DNA of 64,000 nucleotides from CAVYTF01 sp963771435 (GCA_963771435.1 CAVYTF010000022.1:74533-138532), one strand, 5' to 3'; numbered from the stretch's first letter, positions 47,312 through 56,689 are shown. The notes: a model not told the origin generated them from the letters alone. A program made the numbers and translations.

Positions 47312-48952
47312 TTACCTGCTGATAACTACTTTCTGTGTGCTAATTGTTTTATCCGTGTTCAGTATCTCAAGCATATAAGTTCCGTTGGGCAGTTTACTTA
47401 CATCTGCCTGAATCTGGGAGGTATTTGTACTTTGCATACTCCACAAAACCTTCCCATTAATATCTTTCAACGATAATGCAATATTCCCGGCATTAGTAGC
47501 TGCATTATTTGGAGTTATATACAATACAGATGCCGTCGGGTTTGGAAATACTTTTATCCCGTTTGGAATATTTGTAGTTAATTCGACAACGTTGCTGTAA
47601 GTAAACTTACCGTCTTTATCCGCCATTTTCAAACGGTAATAATTTTTCCCCTGCAAAGGCTGTACATCTGTAAAATTATACGTCTTTTCAGATACAGAAT
47701 TGCCTGTTGCCGTCACTTTCCCAAGAGTGGTGAAGGTTGTTGCAGCTGCGCTTCTTTCCACTTCAAAATCGGCCGTATTTACCTCATTGGTAGTTTGCCA
47801 TTGAAGGTAATTTTCCACCCCTTTTTGGCCCCCCGTAAAGCTAAGCAGCCTAACTGGGAAAATAAGCATATTCTCATAATAACTGATCGTGCTGTCCCCT
47901 CCGCCAATAAAGGCATCCTGGTCTCCATCACCATCTATATCTACAAAGTATGGAGCTGCAAAAGATTCAGTGTTTACAGCATTAAAAGGATTATTAGCGG
48001 CCGTTTCCAGTGTAAAGATCGGGGCTGTTTTAGTACCTGTATTCTTGTAATAAGTAATATTGCCATAATAGTCGCCAATAAAAAGATCAACGTCCCCGTC
48101 ATTGTCAACATCTACTAATGCAGGAGTAGCGTTGTATTCAACTTGTATTGTATTAAAAGGGTTTGCCGCGCCTGTTTCTAAGGTAAATACAGGTGCCGTT
48201 TTTGTTCCTGTATTCTCATAATAAAAAAGGTTTCCATCTGCATCTCCGGCAACCATATCCATATCGCCATCCCCATCTACATCTGCAAAAGCAAGCGCTG
48301 CTGTAAAACCATCGCCGTTAACAATGCCATCAAACGGGTTGGCAGCCCCTAATTGCTGTGTAAAAACCGGGGCTGTTTTTGTTCCTGTGTTCTCATAATA
48401 AAGAATACTTCCGTAATAACCTCCTATAATGGCATCCATATCCCCATCACCGTCCAGGTCTGCAAAAGCTATTACCCATGGAGAAGAATAATTTATTGAA
48501 CCCAAAGGATTAGCAGCGCCTGTTTCTAGGGTGAATACCGGGGAGGTCTTTGTCCCTGTATTCTTGTAATAGTAGATTTGTCCATAATCGTCACAGGTAA
48601 AAGCATCCTGGTCTCCATCGCCGTCAATATCTGCAAAGGTCGGGTGGGGGGCATCGCCCACTATCACCTTGTTAAAGCTGTTAAAAGGGTTTGCGGCTCC
48701 TGTTTGTTGCACAAAAGTTTGAGCTTTTGCCGATGACGCTACCAGGCTAAGTCCGGCAGCTATACACGCAGCAGCAAGGGATCCTTTTACAGCAATCCCG
48801 ATTTGCCTTGCATATCGGCAAAGGCGGTTCCATACCTGTTGTTTTTTTTGCTGCGTATAGGCGGCAAAACGGCCGGTGCTTATATTCTTTTCTAACCTTA
48901 CAAGTACTTTATTATAATTCTCAGCCGAATTAAAATGGTAAAGATTTTTCAT
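47312..48952 (-). CDS. secreted FG-GAP/VCBS-repeat protein with T9SS sorting domain
   Basis: A 546-residue protein. An unusually long N-terminal region precedes the hydrophobic signal (GSLAAACIAAGLSLVASSAKA). Five to six calcium-binding FG-GAP/VCBS repeats follow, each with DxDGDGDxD (DIDGDGDQDAF, DLDGDGDMDAI, DVDGDGDMDMV) and a YYxNTGTKTxPVF step, predicting a beta-propeller. The C-terminus is a type IX sorting domain: YPNP-like FPNPTASVLYITPN and NGTYMLEILNTDKTISTQKV. Secreted or surface bound; ligand unknown. Confidence 0.92.
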   Translation of the reverse strand: MKNLYHFNSAENYNKVLVRLEKNISTGRFAAYTQQKKQQVWNRLCRYARQIGIAVKGSLAAACIAAGLSLVASSAKAQTFVQQTGAANPFNSFNKVIVGDAPHPTFADIDGDGDQDAFTCDDYGQIYYYKNTGTKTSPVFTLETGAANPLGSINYSSPWVIAFADLDGDGDMDAIIGGYYGSILYYENTGTKTAPVFTQQLGAANPFDGIVNGDGFTAALAFADVDGDGDMDMVAGDADGNLFYYENTGTKTAPVFTLETGAANPFNTIQVEYNATPALVDVDNDGDVDLFIGDYYGNITYYKNTGTKTAPIFTLETAANNPFNAVNTESFAAPYFVDIDGDGDQDAFIGGGDSTISYYENMLIFPVRLLSFTGGQKGVENYLQWQTTNEVNTADFEVERSAAATTFTTLGKVTATGNSVSEKTYNFTDVQPLQGKNYYRLKMADKDGKFTYSNVVELTTNIPNGIKVFPNPTASVLYITPNNAATNAGNIALSLKDINGKVLWSMQSTNTSQIQADVSKLPNGTYMLEILNTDKTISTQKVVISR

Positions 48953-49014
48953 GTGGTCTAATTTTAAATAAACAGAAAAGCTAAGGTAGCAGTATTTCTT
49001 TATTTGTTAAAAAC

Positions 49015-50082
49015 TTATTTTTTAACTGGTTGCCCCCAAAAAGAATTTTCAGGTGTATGCAGCGCCAGCCTGTGCGTCGGTGCAGTGTGATTCAGTATCC
49101 CTGGTCGTAGAGTATTAGGCAATACCTGCACATCATATATTTCTTCCACGCTTTGTTGGTAGCGGATATTGCCCACATTAGCCCCCGTAGGTAGATGTAT
49201 TATTTCCACACCGCAATAAATAGCATCCTTACTTATAGCAAGGTCGCGGAAAACAGATGCATTCTGCCGCAGTCTGGAAAGGCCTATAAAAACATAATCG
49301 CCATATTTTGCCATCCCCCTCACAAAACCTTTCAGTTTCGTTACCACATCATATTTCCCCGTACCAATATCTATTTTTATAAATTCTCCTGTTGCAGAAA
49401 GCAAACAATAAAGATCACCATCAAACCACCTTGGCGAGTGTGGCATAGGCAGCGAAGCGGCTACTACTTCATTAGTATCAACATCCATCAGCAAACCATT
49501 TTTCTCCACTCCTTCACGCCATCCTTTTACAGTATTGGTTTGCCCGAACATGCTTACATACTGCGGTTTCCCATCAACCATTGCCATCCCGTTCAAATGG
49601 CATAGATCAGCGCTTTCAAGCTTTTTTATAAATGGCGGCATCCATTGTGGCCTAAAGCTGTATGAATCATCAATTGTCACTAGGCAGGAGAACAACGTGT
49701 TTACCGCCCACAACTTTCCCTCCTTATCCCAGTCCATATCATGTATATCCACACTGCCTGTATAGTAGCTCGCTCTCGGAACATAAAAAGCATCATAAAA
49801 CCCCGGCTTTGTTGCATAATCTACAGCCAGCCCCGGTGCATTCGCCAATACCACAATTTCCTCCTTTATGGCAATGGCCATACGGTCTTTATTGATAGCA
49901 AGCCCCATTGCCTTTTCAAAATCCCTCGGAAGCTGCCGCATAGCATTCTCATTCTCCGGCGACAGGAAGATCAGCTTCCCTGCCTGGTAAGTAGTGATTG
50001 CCAGCGAGCAACCTAACTGTGTCAGCAGTTCCGCCACATTTGGCGTATAAATACAACTAAAAGGAGGCGCCGGATTAACCAT
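49015..50082 (-). CDS. TIGR03032-family protein (DUF4915-like)
   Basis: A 355-residue soluble protein. The start FSCIYTPNVAELLTQLGCSL followed by AITTYQAGKLIFLS, and later DIHDMDWDKEGKLWAVNTLFSCL and NGMAMVDGKPQYVSMFGQTN, match the conserved family TIGR03032, predicted to be a beta-propeller. Its biochemical role is unknown. It is followed upstream by a secreted hypothetical gene seven bases away. Confidence 0.85.
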   Translation of the reverse strand: MVNPAPPFSCIYTPNVAELLTQLGCSLAITTYQAGKLIFLSPENENAMRQLPRDFEKAMGLAINKDRMAIAIKEEIVVLANAPGLAVDYATKPGFYDAFYVPRASYYTGSVDIHDMDWDKEGKLWAVNTLFSCLVTIDDSYSFRPQWMPPFIKKLESADLCHLNGMAMVDGKPQYVSMFGQTNTVKGWREGVEKNGLLMDVDTNEVVAASLPMPHSPRWFDGDLYCLLSATGEFIKIDIGTGKYDVVTKLKGFVRGMAKYGDYVFIGLSRLRQNASVFRDLAISKDAIYCGVEIIHLPTGANVGNIRYQQSVEEIYDVQVLPNTLRPGILNHTAPTHRLALHTPENSFWGQPVKK

Positions 50083-50088
50083 TATTTT

Positions 50089-50799
50089 TTATTTTATTGT
50101 ATAGCTTGTCATGTATTTATATACCTTATCATCTCCGTAATTAAATACTTCTCCATGGTCCTGTGGTTCTTTCATCCCTTTCAAAGAAGTTTTTAAATTC
50201 GGCATTTTTCTTTGAATGATTTTTTCTTTATGCACCATACCACTATCACTGCCCGCGTTGCTTATAACAGATTCTAATCTTAATTCCTGTTTTAAAACAT
50301 CGTATGCTTCAATATACTCAACAATATATGCCAGGTCTACGGCACCCCCATCCGCATTGCCCTGCTTATACGTCTCAATGATCTTGCTGCTCTTTAATTT
50401 AATAAGTGCAAACTTCTGTGAAACAGGATCAAGTTTATAGATCAATTCACAACTGCCATGGCTAAAACCATCCCCAACTATGATCGAATCTCCTTTTACT
50501 ACCAGCCCGCAGGTACTCACACACTCAAACGCCGCAGAACTATCAAATATCGTTAGTTTATTCTGTTCTTTTTTCAACACAAATATTTTTCTCATATCCC
50601 GGCCCTCTCCAAAACCCTCAGCCATAAAAACAAATTGCTTTCCGCCATAAACATTGATTGTTTCAACGTATCCCTTAACAGAATAATTCGGCCCGATCAC
50701 CTTATTTATCGAATCAATTGATCCCCTGCTTTGCCCGAACCCTTCAAACGGCTTTGCGCCACTCCACAAGATCATTATGCAAAAAAATAGCCCCTTCAT
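50089..50799 (-). CDS. hypothetical secreted protein
   Basis: About 236 residues from MKGLFFCIMILWSGAKPFEG, which reads as a signal peptide; an earlier ATG at 50910 would add 37 residues with another hydrophobic stretch. The body is beta-rich with no family I recognise: VKGYVETINVYGGKQFVFMA, VVKGDSIIVGDGFSHGSCEL. It is placed between the TIGR03032 gene and the YdeI-like gene on the same strand. Confidence 0.6.
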   Translation of the reverse strand: MKGLFFCIMILWSGAKPFEGFGQSRGSIDSINKVIGPNYSVKGYVETINVYGGKQFVFMAEGFGEGRDMRKIFVLKKEQNKLTIFDSSAAFECVSTCGLVVKGDSIIVGDGFSHGSCELIYKLDPVSQKFALIKLKSSKIIETYKQGNADGGAVDLAYIVEYIEAYDVLKQELRLESVISNAGSDSGMVHKEKIIQRKMPNLKTSLKGMKEPQDHGEVFNYGDDKVYKYMTSYTIK

Positions 50800-50913
50800 C
50801 CTGTCAAGGCTGTCGTTCTTTGTAAAACCTTTTATGCCGCTTTGTGCCTTCATGTATTTGTAGCCGAATACAGCAAAATAAACAATAATTGCCGGGGCGA
50901 ATAAGTTCACTGC

Positions 50914-51510
50914 TTACTCCTCATCAAATCCCTTCCCCTCTAGAATTTGCTGCATGCTTTTCTCAACCCTCGTCTCCCGGGTCTTGGATAATTTTGGTTG
51001 AGAGAAATAAAACAGGTAGCCTCTTTGCCGTCCCGGCGTCAATGCCTTAAAAGCAGTTTTCAAGTCAGCATCTTCGTCTAATTTCTTTTTAAATTCTTCA
51101 GGCATCGGGTATTCCGAGGTCTTTTTCAAAGTCACTTTCAAGCCGGCCTTTTCCACCTCAATAGCTTCATAAATATAGGCTTTCAGCGTAGCAGCCATCT
51201 TAACTATCTCCTCAGCATTCGTAAATCTGATTTGTCTTGCCGACTGTACATTCTCCGTTTGTTGTATCAGTATACCTTTTGCATCGTTCAACAAAGCGCC
51301 TTTAAAAAACAAAAGCGCACAGTATTCTTTAAATCCATGTATCAAAACGATATTGCTTTCCTGGAAAGTGTAACACGGGCAACCCCACTTCAACTCTTCG
51401 TTCAGCCCGCAGTCAAGAACTATTGTCCGTAATTGCTCATATTCTTCCTGCCACTTTTTGGCTTTACTAAAATAAAAATCAACTTTTGGATTCATTTTAC
51501 TCTTTGTCAT
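50914..51510 (-). CDS. YdeI/OmpD-associated family protein (DUF1801 plus OmdA)
   Basis: A 198-residue protein. The N-terminal DUF1801 domain contains ELKWGCPCYTFQESNIVLIH and FKEYCALLFFKGALLND. The C-terminal OmdA-type segment is MPEEFKKKLDEDADLKTAFKALTPGRQRGYLFYF. These are small proteins of unclear, probably stress-related function. The start may be at M1 or M6. Spacer 51511-51703 holds only short ctcac/ttctcac repeats. Confidence 0.87.
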   Translation of the reverse strand: MTKSKMNPKVDFYFSKAKKWQEEYEQLRTIVLDCGLNEELKWGCPCYTFQESNIVLIHGFKEYCALLFFKGALLNDAKGILIQQTENVQSARQIRFTNAEEIVKMAATLKAYIYEAIEVEKAGLKVTLKKTSEYPMPEEFKKKLDEDADLKTAFKALTPGRQRGYLFYFSQPKLSKTRETRVEKSMQQILEGKGFDEE

Positions 51511-51703
51511 AGTATGTTATTTTAAGTTGTTTTACTATGTTTCTGTCCTTTTGCTCCGGTTCCCCAATATCCTTTGATCTTCTCACATCATTGTCTCCTT
51601 TCTGAAAACTTTGTGCCACTTTATGCCTCAGAGCCTTTATACCTCAAAAAACTTACCATTCATCATATTCACCACTCACATCTCACCACTCACTACTCAC
51701 TTC

Positions 51704-52596
51704 TCACTCCTTCACCATCTTCACCACCACCTCCACGTGCTTTCCATGCACCACCTTCACTGAAACCTCCTGCTCCGCATACCCCTCCGCCGAAACTATA
51801 AAAACCCGGTTCCCGTTTCTTATCCGGTTAAAAAGAGCCACCCCTTTTCCATCCGCCGCCACCTCTCTTCGCTTTCCGTTCGCCGTTCTCACCAGGCCAC
51901 CCCTGATCGCCGCCCCCGTCGTCGCATCCAGAAGCACCAGCATCACCGCCGTATGCCGAACACCCAGCACAAGCAGCTTGCTCGCCTTAGCAAATTCCGC
52001 TGCCATCACCGTGCCGTAAAAATAAGATTGTATCAGCTTTCCCATATTATCAATACACACATCCATCGCCGCCAGCAGTTTCGGCAGTTGGCCCGTCCCC
52101 ATCACTTTCTTCGTTTGCCGCAAACTCACCGGCACATCCTTCACAGCCGCAAAAGCCCCCACCGCCGTCATCATGTCCGCTACATTCGCCGCAGTAATAT
52201 TTGCTAATAAAGCAAGGTTTCATGAAAAGTTTGCCACGGAAGTGGCAACTATTGATGGTTATGATGATGAGCAGGCTGCTTTGAATGGCATCATAGCGCA
52301 AATTGGCATGGCAATAACAATTCAGGCGACTGATGATGGGGGCGTAGCGCAGAATAAATTGAACCTGCGGGTGGCAATGGCTAAGCTTATTGTTACCTAT
52401 GCATCCCGAGGGATGGTGAAGGCCAAACGGGCGGGTAACACGGAATTGGCTGTTGAATTGGCCAAGCCAGAACGCTATTTTATTTTAGGGACGGCGGACG
52501 AGGGGATAAGCCGGGCGAACGCGATGATAAAACTTATAAACGGAATTCCTGAACCCGTGTTCCGGCATCATACCTGGCAGTTTCGCGCTTTTTCAT
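51704..52596 (-). pseudogene. uncharacterised helical protein, copy 2, split by an internal inversion
   Basis: Three pieces align with the protein at 38533-39433. On the minus strand, 52596-52537 encodes the N-terminus MKKRETARYDAGTRVQEFRL. The next part (ANKARFHEKFATEVATIDGY through NAMIKLI) is found reversed, on the plus strand at 52203-52538. The C-terminal part (LANITAANVADMMTAVGAF to VFIVSAEGYAEQEVSVKVV) is again on the minus strand, 52207-51704. Flipping the middle piece restores a protein of about 300 residues, missing perhaps eight residues at one joint. Array E ends only 8 bp before the start codon. In the present orientation the gene cannot be expressed whole. Confidence 0.75.
52203..52538 (+). 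other. inverted internal segment of copy 2
   Basis: About 336 bp, open on the plus strand, encoding the helical half (AQNKLNLRVAMAKLIVTYAS, MVKAKRAGNTELAVELAKPE) that belongs in the minus-strand gene around it. The left breakpoint falls in a perfect hairpin TTGCT-AATAA-AGCAA (52201-52215); the right one is at AACTTATAAAC (52531-52541). I do not see matching long inverted repeats at the ends, nor an invertase gene in the window. Confidence 0.7.
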
Positions 52597-52604
52597 TTTC
52601 TGCT

Positions 52605-52814
52605 GTTTTTGATTACTAAATGTTTGTTTTTGATAATCAAATATATGTTTTTAATTATTAAATAATTGTTTTTTATTATTAAATATCTGTTTTACTTTAT
52701 TAAATACTTGTTTTTGGTTTTTAAATATGTGATTATAGATATTAAATATCTGTTTTTGAATGCTAAATATTTGTTTTTGATTATTAAATAGTTGTTTTTG
52801 ACTGTTAAATGAGA
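52605..52814. repeat. 21-bp tandem repeat array E (10 units)
   Basis: Ten consecutive 21-bp units starting at 52605, each beginning gttttt(g) followed by a variable AT core and ttaaata. Stops occur in all frames. The array abuts the start codon of copy 2 (8 bp away), i.e. it is where the promoter would be on the minus strand. Beyond it, 52815-53055 holds no gene, only a ctcacggattt-type dispersed repeat near 52995. Confidence 0.93.
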
Positions 52815-53055
52815 ATAATGCAGGGTTTATGGATTAAATATGAATGATGATTGATGAATATACGGTTACGCAAGTGCATTTTGTGGGGATAGTTGTGGTT
52901 TGAGGGCTGAATAATGGACAGGGAAGTACAAGAGTGCGACGCGGGGAACGATGAGAAGGGATACTGCTGCCGGGCCCAAAATCTTTTTTATTTTCTCACG
53001 GATTTAGGGGATTTACACGGATGAAGTGATTTTGGGTTGCTTCGGTTGAGAATAA

Positions 53056-53991
53056 TCAGTGATGATGGTGCTCTACCTCATCCCCGCAGGGCATATTCTC
53101 CCTTTCGGTTTCGAGCGTGGTGTGCTGGATGTTCTTGTGGAGGAGTTCGTGTTTGAGTTTTGCTTTGATGCGCTGTTCTTCTTCTGTAGAGATGTTTTCT
53201 TCAAGGACAAGATGGGCGGTGAGGGCGTTTTCGGTGGTGCTCATTGCCCAAATATGGACGTGGTGGAGTTCTTTTACGCCTTTAATCTTTTCTGCAACAG
53301 CTTTTATATCCGGCAGATGAATATCGTCAGGCACTCCGTCGAGGGAGAGGCGCAGGCTGCTTTTGAATAAACTGAAAGTACCAAGCAAAATGACCACGGC
53401 GATGACGATGCCGAGCACAGCATCGAGCCAATACCAACCGGTGAAATAGATAATAACGCCGCCGATAACGATGCCGAAGGAGACAACCGCATCGGAAAGG
53501 AGGTGGAGATAAGCGCTTTTTACGTTGAGGTCTTTTTCTTTATCCTTCATAAAAAGAAAAGCGGAGATGCCGTTGACCGCAATGCCGATGGCAGCAATGA
53601 TGGCGATGGTTTTGCCGGGCAATGCCTCAGGATGGAAAAGGCGGACAACTGCCTGGTAAATGATGAACCCGATGGAGGCGAGGAGAACGGCGGCATTAAA
53701 AAGGGCAACGATGACGGATGTTTTGCGATAGCCATAAGTATAGTTTTCGTTGCTCTTCACCTTCATGAGGCGGAAGGCAAGCAGGGAGAGGGAAAGGGCG
53801 GCAACATCGGCAAAGTTGTGGCCGGCATCGGAGAGCAAGGAGAGCGAATGGATGGCGAGGCCGTAAACGACCTCTATTATTACAAAAGATAAATTGAGAA
53901 TGATGCCGATGATGAATGCTGCATTGACATTGGTTAACTGTACGGAATGATCATGGTGGTGATGCCCGTGATGTGAATGATCGTGCGCCAT
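53056..53991 (-). CDS. cation diffusion facilitator (zinc/cobalt/cadmium efflux, CzcD-like)
   Basis: A 311-residue CDF transporter. Histidine-rich N-terminus (HDHSHHGHHHHDHS) and C-terminus (EVEHHHH). Six hydrophobic segments; the metal-site motif is LLSDAGHNFADVAAL in TM2 and LHLLSDAVVSFG in TM5. The cytoplasmic domain carries HHVHIWAMSTTENALTAHLV. It exports divalent metals by proton exchange. Its start overlaps the flippase stop by one base (TAATG). Confidence 0.94.
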   Translation of the reverse strand: MAHDHSHHGHHHHDHSVQLTNVNAAFIIGIILNLSFVIIEVVYGLAIHSLSLLSDAGHNFADVAALSLSLLAFRLMKVKSNENYTYGYRKTSVIVALFNAAVLLASIGFIIYQAVVRLFHPEALPGKTIAIIAAIGIAVNGISAFLFMKDKEKDLNVKSAYLHLLSDAVVSFGIVIGGVIIYFTGWYWLDAVLGIVIAVVILLGTFSLFKSSLRLSLDGVPDDIHLPDIKAVAEKIKGVKELHHVHIWAMSTTENALTAHLVLEENISTEEEQRIKAKLKHELLHKNIQHTTLETERENMPCGDEVEHHHH

Positions 53992-55490
53992 TATTTTAGA
54001 AACTTATTGATGAGGGGAATGCGTTGAAATTCTTTTTTCTCCACGCGCAAAATAAAATATAAATAAGCGAGCGTAAAAATTAAAGCAAGGGAAAGGCTGA
54101 AAGCGATGCCGCCAATGTAGGCAGTGAGGAATTTATGGATGAAAAACAGCAGGACAACAATGACGAGATAGGAGCAGAGTTTTTTCCAGGCATAGGGTAC
54201 GTAGTATTTTTTTTGCCCCCATAAATAACTCACCACCATCATGGTGAAATAGCAAAAGAAGGTTGCCCATGCGCTGGCGACATAACTATAGCGTGGGATG
54301 AAAAGCCAGTTGATGGCGATAGTGATGCTGGTGCCGATAAGGGTGATCCACGCGCCGGAAAGGGTGTTATTAGTAACCTTGTACCATACGCTTAGATTGT
54401 AATAGATGCCAAGGCTCATGTTTGCAAGGAGCAGGATGGGAACGACGCTGAGGCCTGCCCACTCTTTGGGGGAGATGAAATATTTCCAGACGGGGATATA
54501 CAGGCTGACCACAAGGAACATGAGGCTGATGATGATGACGAAGAACTTCATGACGCGGGCATACACGAGATGCGGGTCTTTGCCTTCTGCCTGTTTGAAG
54601 AAAAAAGGTTCAGCACCCATACGGAAGGCCTGGATGAAGAGGGTGATGAGCAGGGAGAGTTTGTAGCAGGCGTTGTAGATGCCGCGTTGCTCATCGGCAT
54701 AATTGGCAGTGAGCGGCGGAAGCCACCACCCAAGCATGAGCCTGTCGAAGGTTTCGTTGACCATGCCGCCCATACCGGCGATAAGCATGGGGAGGGCGTA
54801 GACCATCATTTCTTTCCAGAGGGCGAAGTTGAAGCTCCATTTTTTGGGGAATGCCCATTTGCCGAGTAATAATAAGGTGAAGGCGGATGCGATAAGGTTT
54901 GCGATAAGCACATAGACAATAGGGTTGAGGGCTGGATTATAAATGAAATGCACCCAACTGTTTGGGTCGGCTTTTATCTTTCCAGCACAATAGCTGATGA
55001 AGAAAACAGTGAAAATAATATTCAGGCCGATGTTGCAGACTTTTGTAAAGGCAAAGAGTAAGGGGCGGTTCTCATTACGCAAACGGGCAAAAGGAATGGT
55101 GCTTAAAGCATCAAGGCCGATGATAATGATGCTTAACTGGATGAGCAGTGGGAGCTCCTGCAGGGTAGTGACTTTTGCGAGGAAGGTCTGGTTGAGCCAA
55201 AGCACAATAGAAAGAAAGATTGTGCTGAAAAGCAGGCTGATGGTGGCGGTGTTGTTGACTGCCTCCGTACGGTCTTTCTTTTGCACGAAACGGAAATAAG
55301 CTGTTTCCATACCATAGGTGAAAACAACGTTCATCAAAGGGATGGCGGAATAGATGGCGCCCATTCTTCCATAATCTGCCGTGGTGAGCGCGTAAGTAAG
55401 ATAGGGAGTGAGGATGTAATTAATAAACCTTGCGGCAATGCTGCTGACGCCATACCAAAGCGTTTGCCCTGCCAGTTTTTGAATGCTCAA
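53991..55490 (-). CDS. polysaccharide flippase (Wzx/MOP superfamily)
   Basis: A 499-residue protein with about fourteen hydrophobic segments. It begins MSIQKLAGQTLWYGVSSIAA followed by RFINYILTPYLTYALT, typical of oligosaccharide flippases. It would move lipid-linked saccharide units across the inner membrane. No glycosyltransferases are adjacent; it is coupled to the CDF gene and follows dtd on the same strand. Confidence 0.9.
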   Translation of the reverse strand: MSIQKLAGQTLWYGVSSIAARFINYILTPYLTYALTTADYGRMGAIYSAIPLMNVVFTYGMETAYFRFVQKKDRTEAVNNTATISLLFSTIFLSIVLWLNQTFLAKVTTLQELPLLIQLSIIIIGLDALSTIPFARLRNENRPLLFAFTKVCNIGLNIIFTVFFISYCAGKIKADPNSWVHFIYNPALNPIVYVLIANLIASAFTLLLLGKWAFPKKWSFNFALWKEMMVYALPMLIAGMGGMVNETFDRLMLGWWLPPLTANYADEQRGIYNACYKLSLLITLFIQAFRMGAEPFFFKQAEGKDPHLVYARVMKFFVIIISLMFLVVSLYIPVWKYFISPKEWAGLSVVPILLLANMSLGIYYNLSVWYKVTNNTLSGAWITLIGTSITIAINWLFIPRYSYVASAWATFFCYFTMMVVSYLWGQKKYYVPYAWKKLCSYLVIVVLLFFIHKFLTAYIGGIAFSLSLALIFTLAYLYFILRVEKKEFQRIPLINKFLK

Positions 55491-55549
55491 TCAGGAAATT
55501 TTTGCAAAAATAATGGTAAGTGTGCAGTAAGGGGAGAATAGGTATTGCA

Positions 55550-56002
55550 TCATTCTCTTTGTTTGCTGTCGATGATGATGGTAACAGGGCCGTCATTAAG
55601 TAAATGCACCTTCATATCGGCGCCGAAGATGCCTGTGGAAATTGTTTTGCCAAGGTCTGTTTCTAACTGGGCAATCATTCTTTTATACAATGGGATAGCG
55701 ATTTCCGGCTTGCTTGCTTTTATATAAGAAGGGCGGTTGCCTTTTTTGGTGGAGGCATGCAAAGTGAACTGGCTAACGAGTAAGATATCGCCTCCAGCAT
55801 CTTTAAGGCTGATATTCATTACCCCTTCTGTATCATTAAATATGCGAAGGTTTATTATTTTATTGCTTAGCCACTGAATGTCTTCAATTGTGTCTGCATC
55901 TTCAATACCCAGCAAAACGAGGAGGCCTGTTTTTATTTGGCTGATTAGTTCTTCATTGACTGTTACAGATGCTTCTGAAACTCTTTGGATTACTGCTCGC
56001 AT
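55550..56002 (-). CDS. dtd: D-aminoacyl-tRNA deacylase
   Basis: A 150-residue Dtd of usual length. Start MRAVIQRVSEASVTVNEELI, the SQFTLHAST motif (LLVSQFTLHASTKKGNRPSY) and the cross-subunit Gly-Pro element (LNDGPVTIIID) are present. It removes D-amino acids and glycine from mischarged tRNAs. Confidence 0.97.
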   Translation of the reverse strand: MRAVIQRVSEASVTVNEELISQIKTGLLVLLGIEDADTIEDIQWLSNKIINLRIFNDTEGVMNISLKDAGGDILLVSQFTLHASTKKGNRPSYIKASKPEIAIPLYKRMIAQLETDLGKTISTGIFGADMKVHLLNDGPVTIIIDSKQRE

Positions 56003-56278
56003 AAGGTTTAAATAGTAGGTTCCTGATATAATTCCTTATTACATCTAAAATGGGATGTGATGATCAAGTGGGGGTCTCTCACATTTTGCAAAAAAAGTAG
56101 TTTTTTCATTTTGTAATAAAATCTGTCATCTGCCAATATTACAAAAAATCCTGAGTTTTATCTCTTTTCCCAGCCTCCTCCTTCATGCGTCCTTCGTGCG
56201 GCATTCCTGCCACCTTCACTGAAGTCCCCTTCTTTAGCGTTAATGCCTTTTTGGCAAAAAGTATTTACTTTTAGCGCG

Positions 56279-56689
56279 ATGAAGATAGATATAACTAATG
56301 AAATGATCTTTCAAACAGCGCGAAGCGGTGGCAGCGGCGGCCAGAACGTGAACAAGGTGGAAACCATGGTGGAGGGGCGATGGAATATAGGTGCCTCATA
56401 CCTTGTGACGGAGGAGCAAAAGGAAATGGTTTTGCACCGGCTGAAAAATAGGATCACTGCCGATGGCCTTTTATTAGTAAAATCTCAAACAGAAAGAACA
56501 CAACTTGGCAACAAAGAGGCAGTAATAAAAAAGATGAATGCCCTGGTGAATGAAGCGCTGGTGAAAAAGAAAATGCGCATTGCCACAAAACCATCAAAGG
56601 CTGCCAAAGAGAAAAGGATAGAAGGGAAGAAGATAGTGTCCGGTATAAAAGAAAATAGAAAGAAATTCCGCCCCGGGAGTGATTATTGA
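56279..56689 (+). CDS. ArfB/YaeJ-like peptidyl-tRNA hydrolase (ribosome rescue)
   Basis: A 136-residue protein from MKIDITNEMIFQTARS; an in-frame ATG at 56243 lies in poorly conserved leader. The GGQ motif is SGGSGGQNVNK. The basic tail (KPSKAAKEKRIEGKKIVSG...KKFRPGSDY) inserts in the mRNA channel of stalled ribosomes. It frees nascent chains without a stop codon. The spacer 56003-56278 upstream shows no gene. Confidence 0.92.
   Translation: MKIDITNEMIFQTARSGGSGGQNVNKVETMVEGRWNIGASYLVTEEQKEMVLHRLKNRITADGLLLVKSQTERTQLGNKEAVIKKMNALVNEALVKKKMRIATKPSKAAKEKRIEGKKIVSGIKENRKKFRPGSDY

Noticed and set aside
6777..52814. Arrays interpreted as CRISPR
   Set aside because: There are no conserved repeats separated by unique spacers; units are contiguous and diverged, and no cas genes are present.
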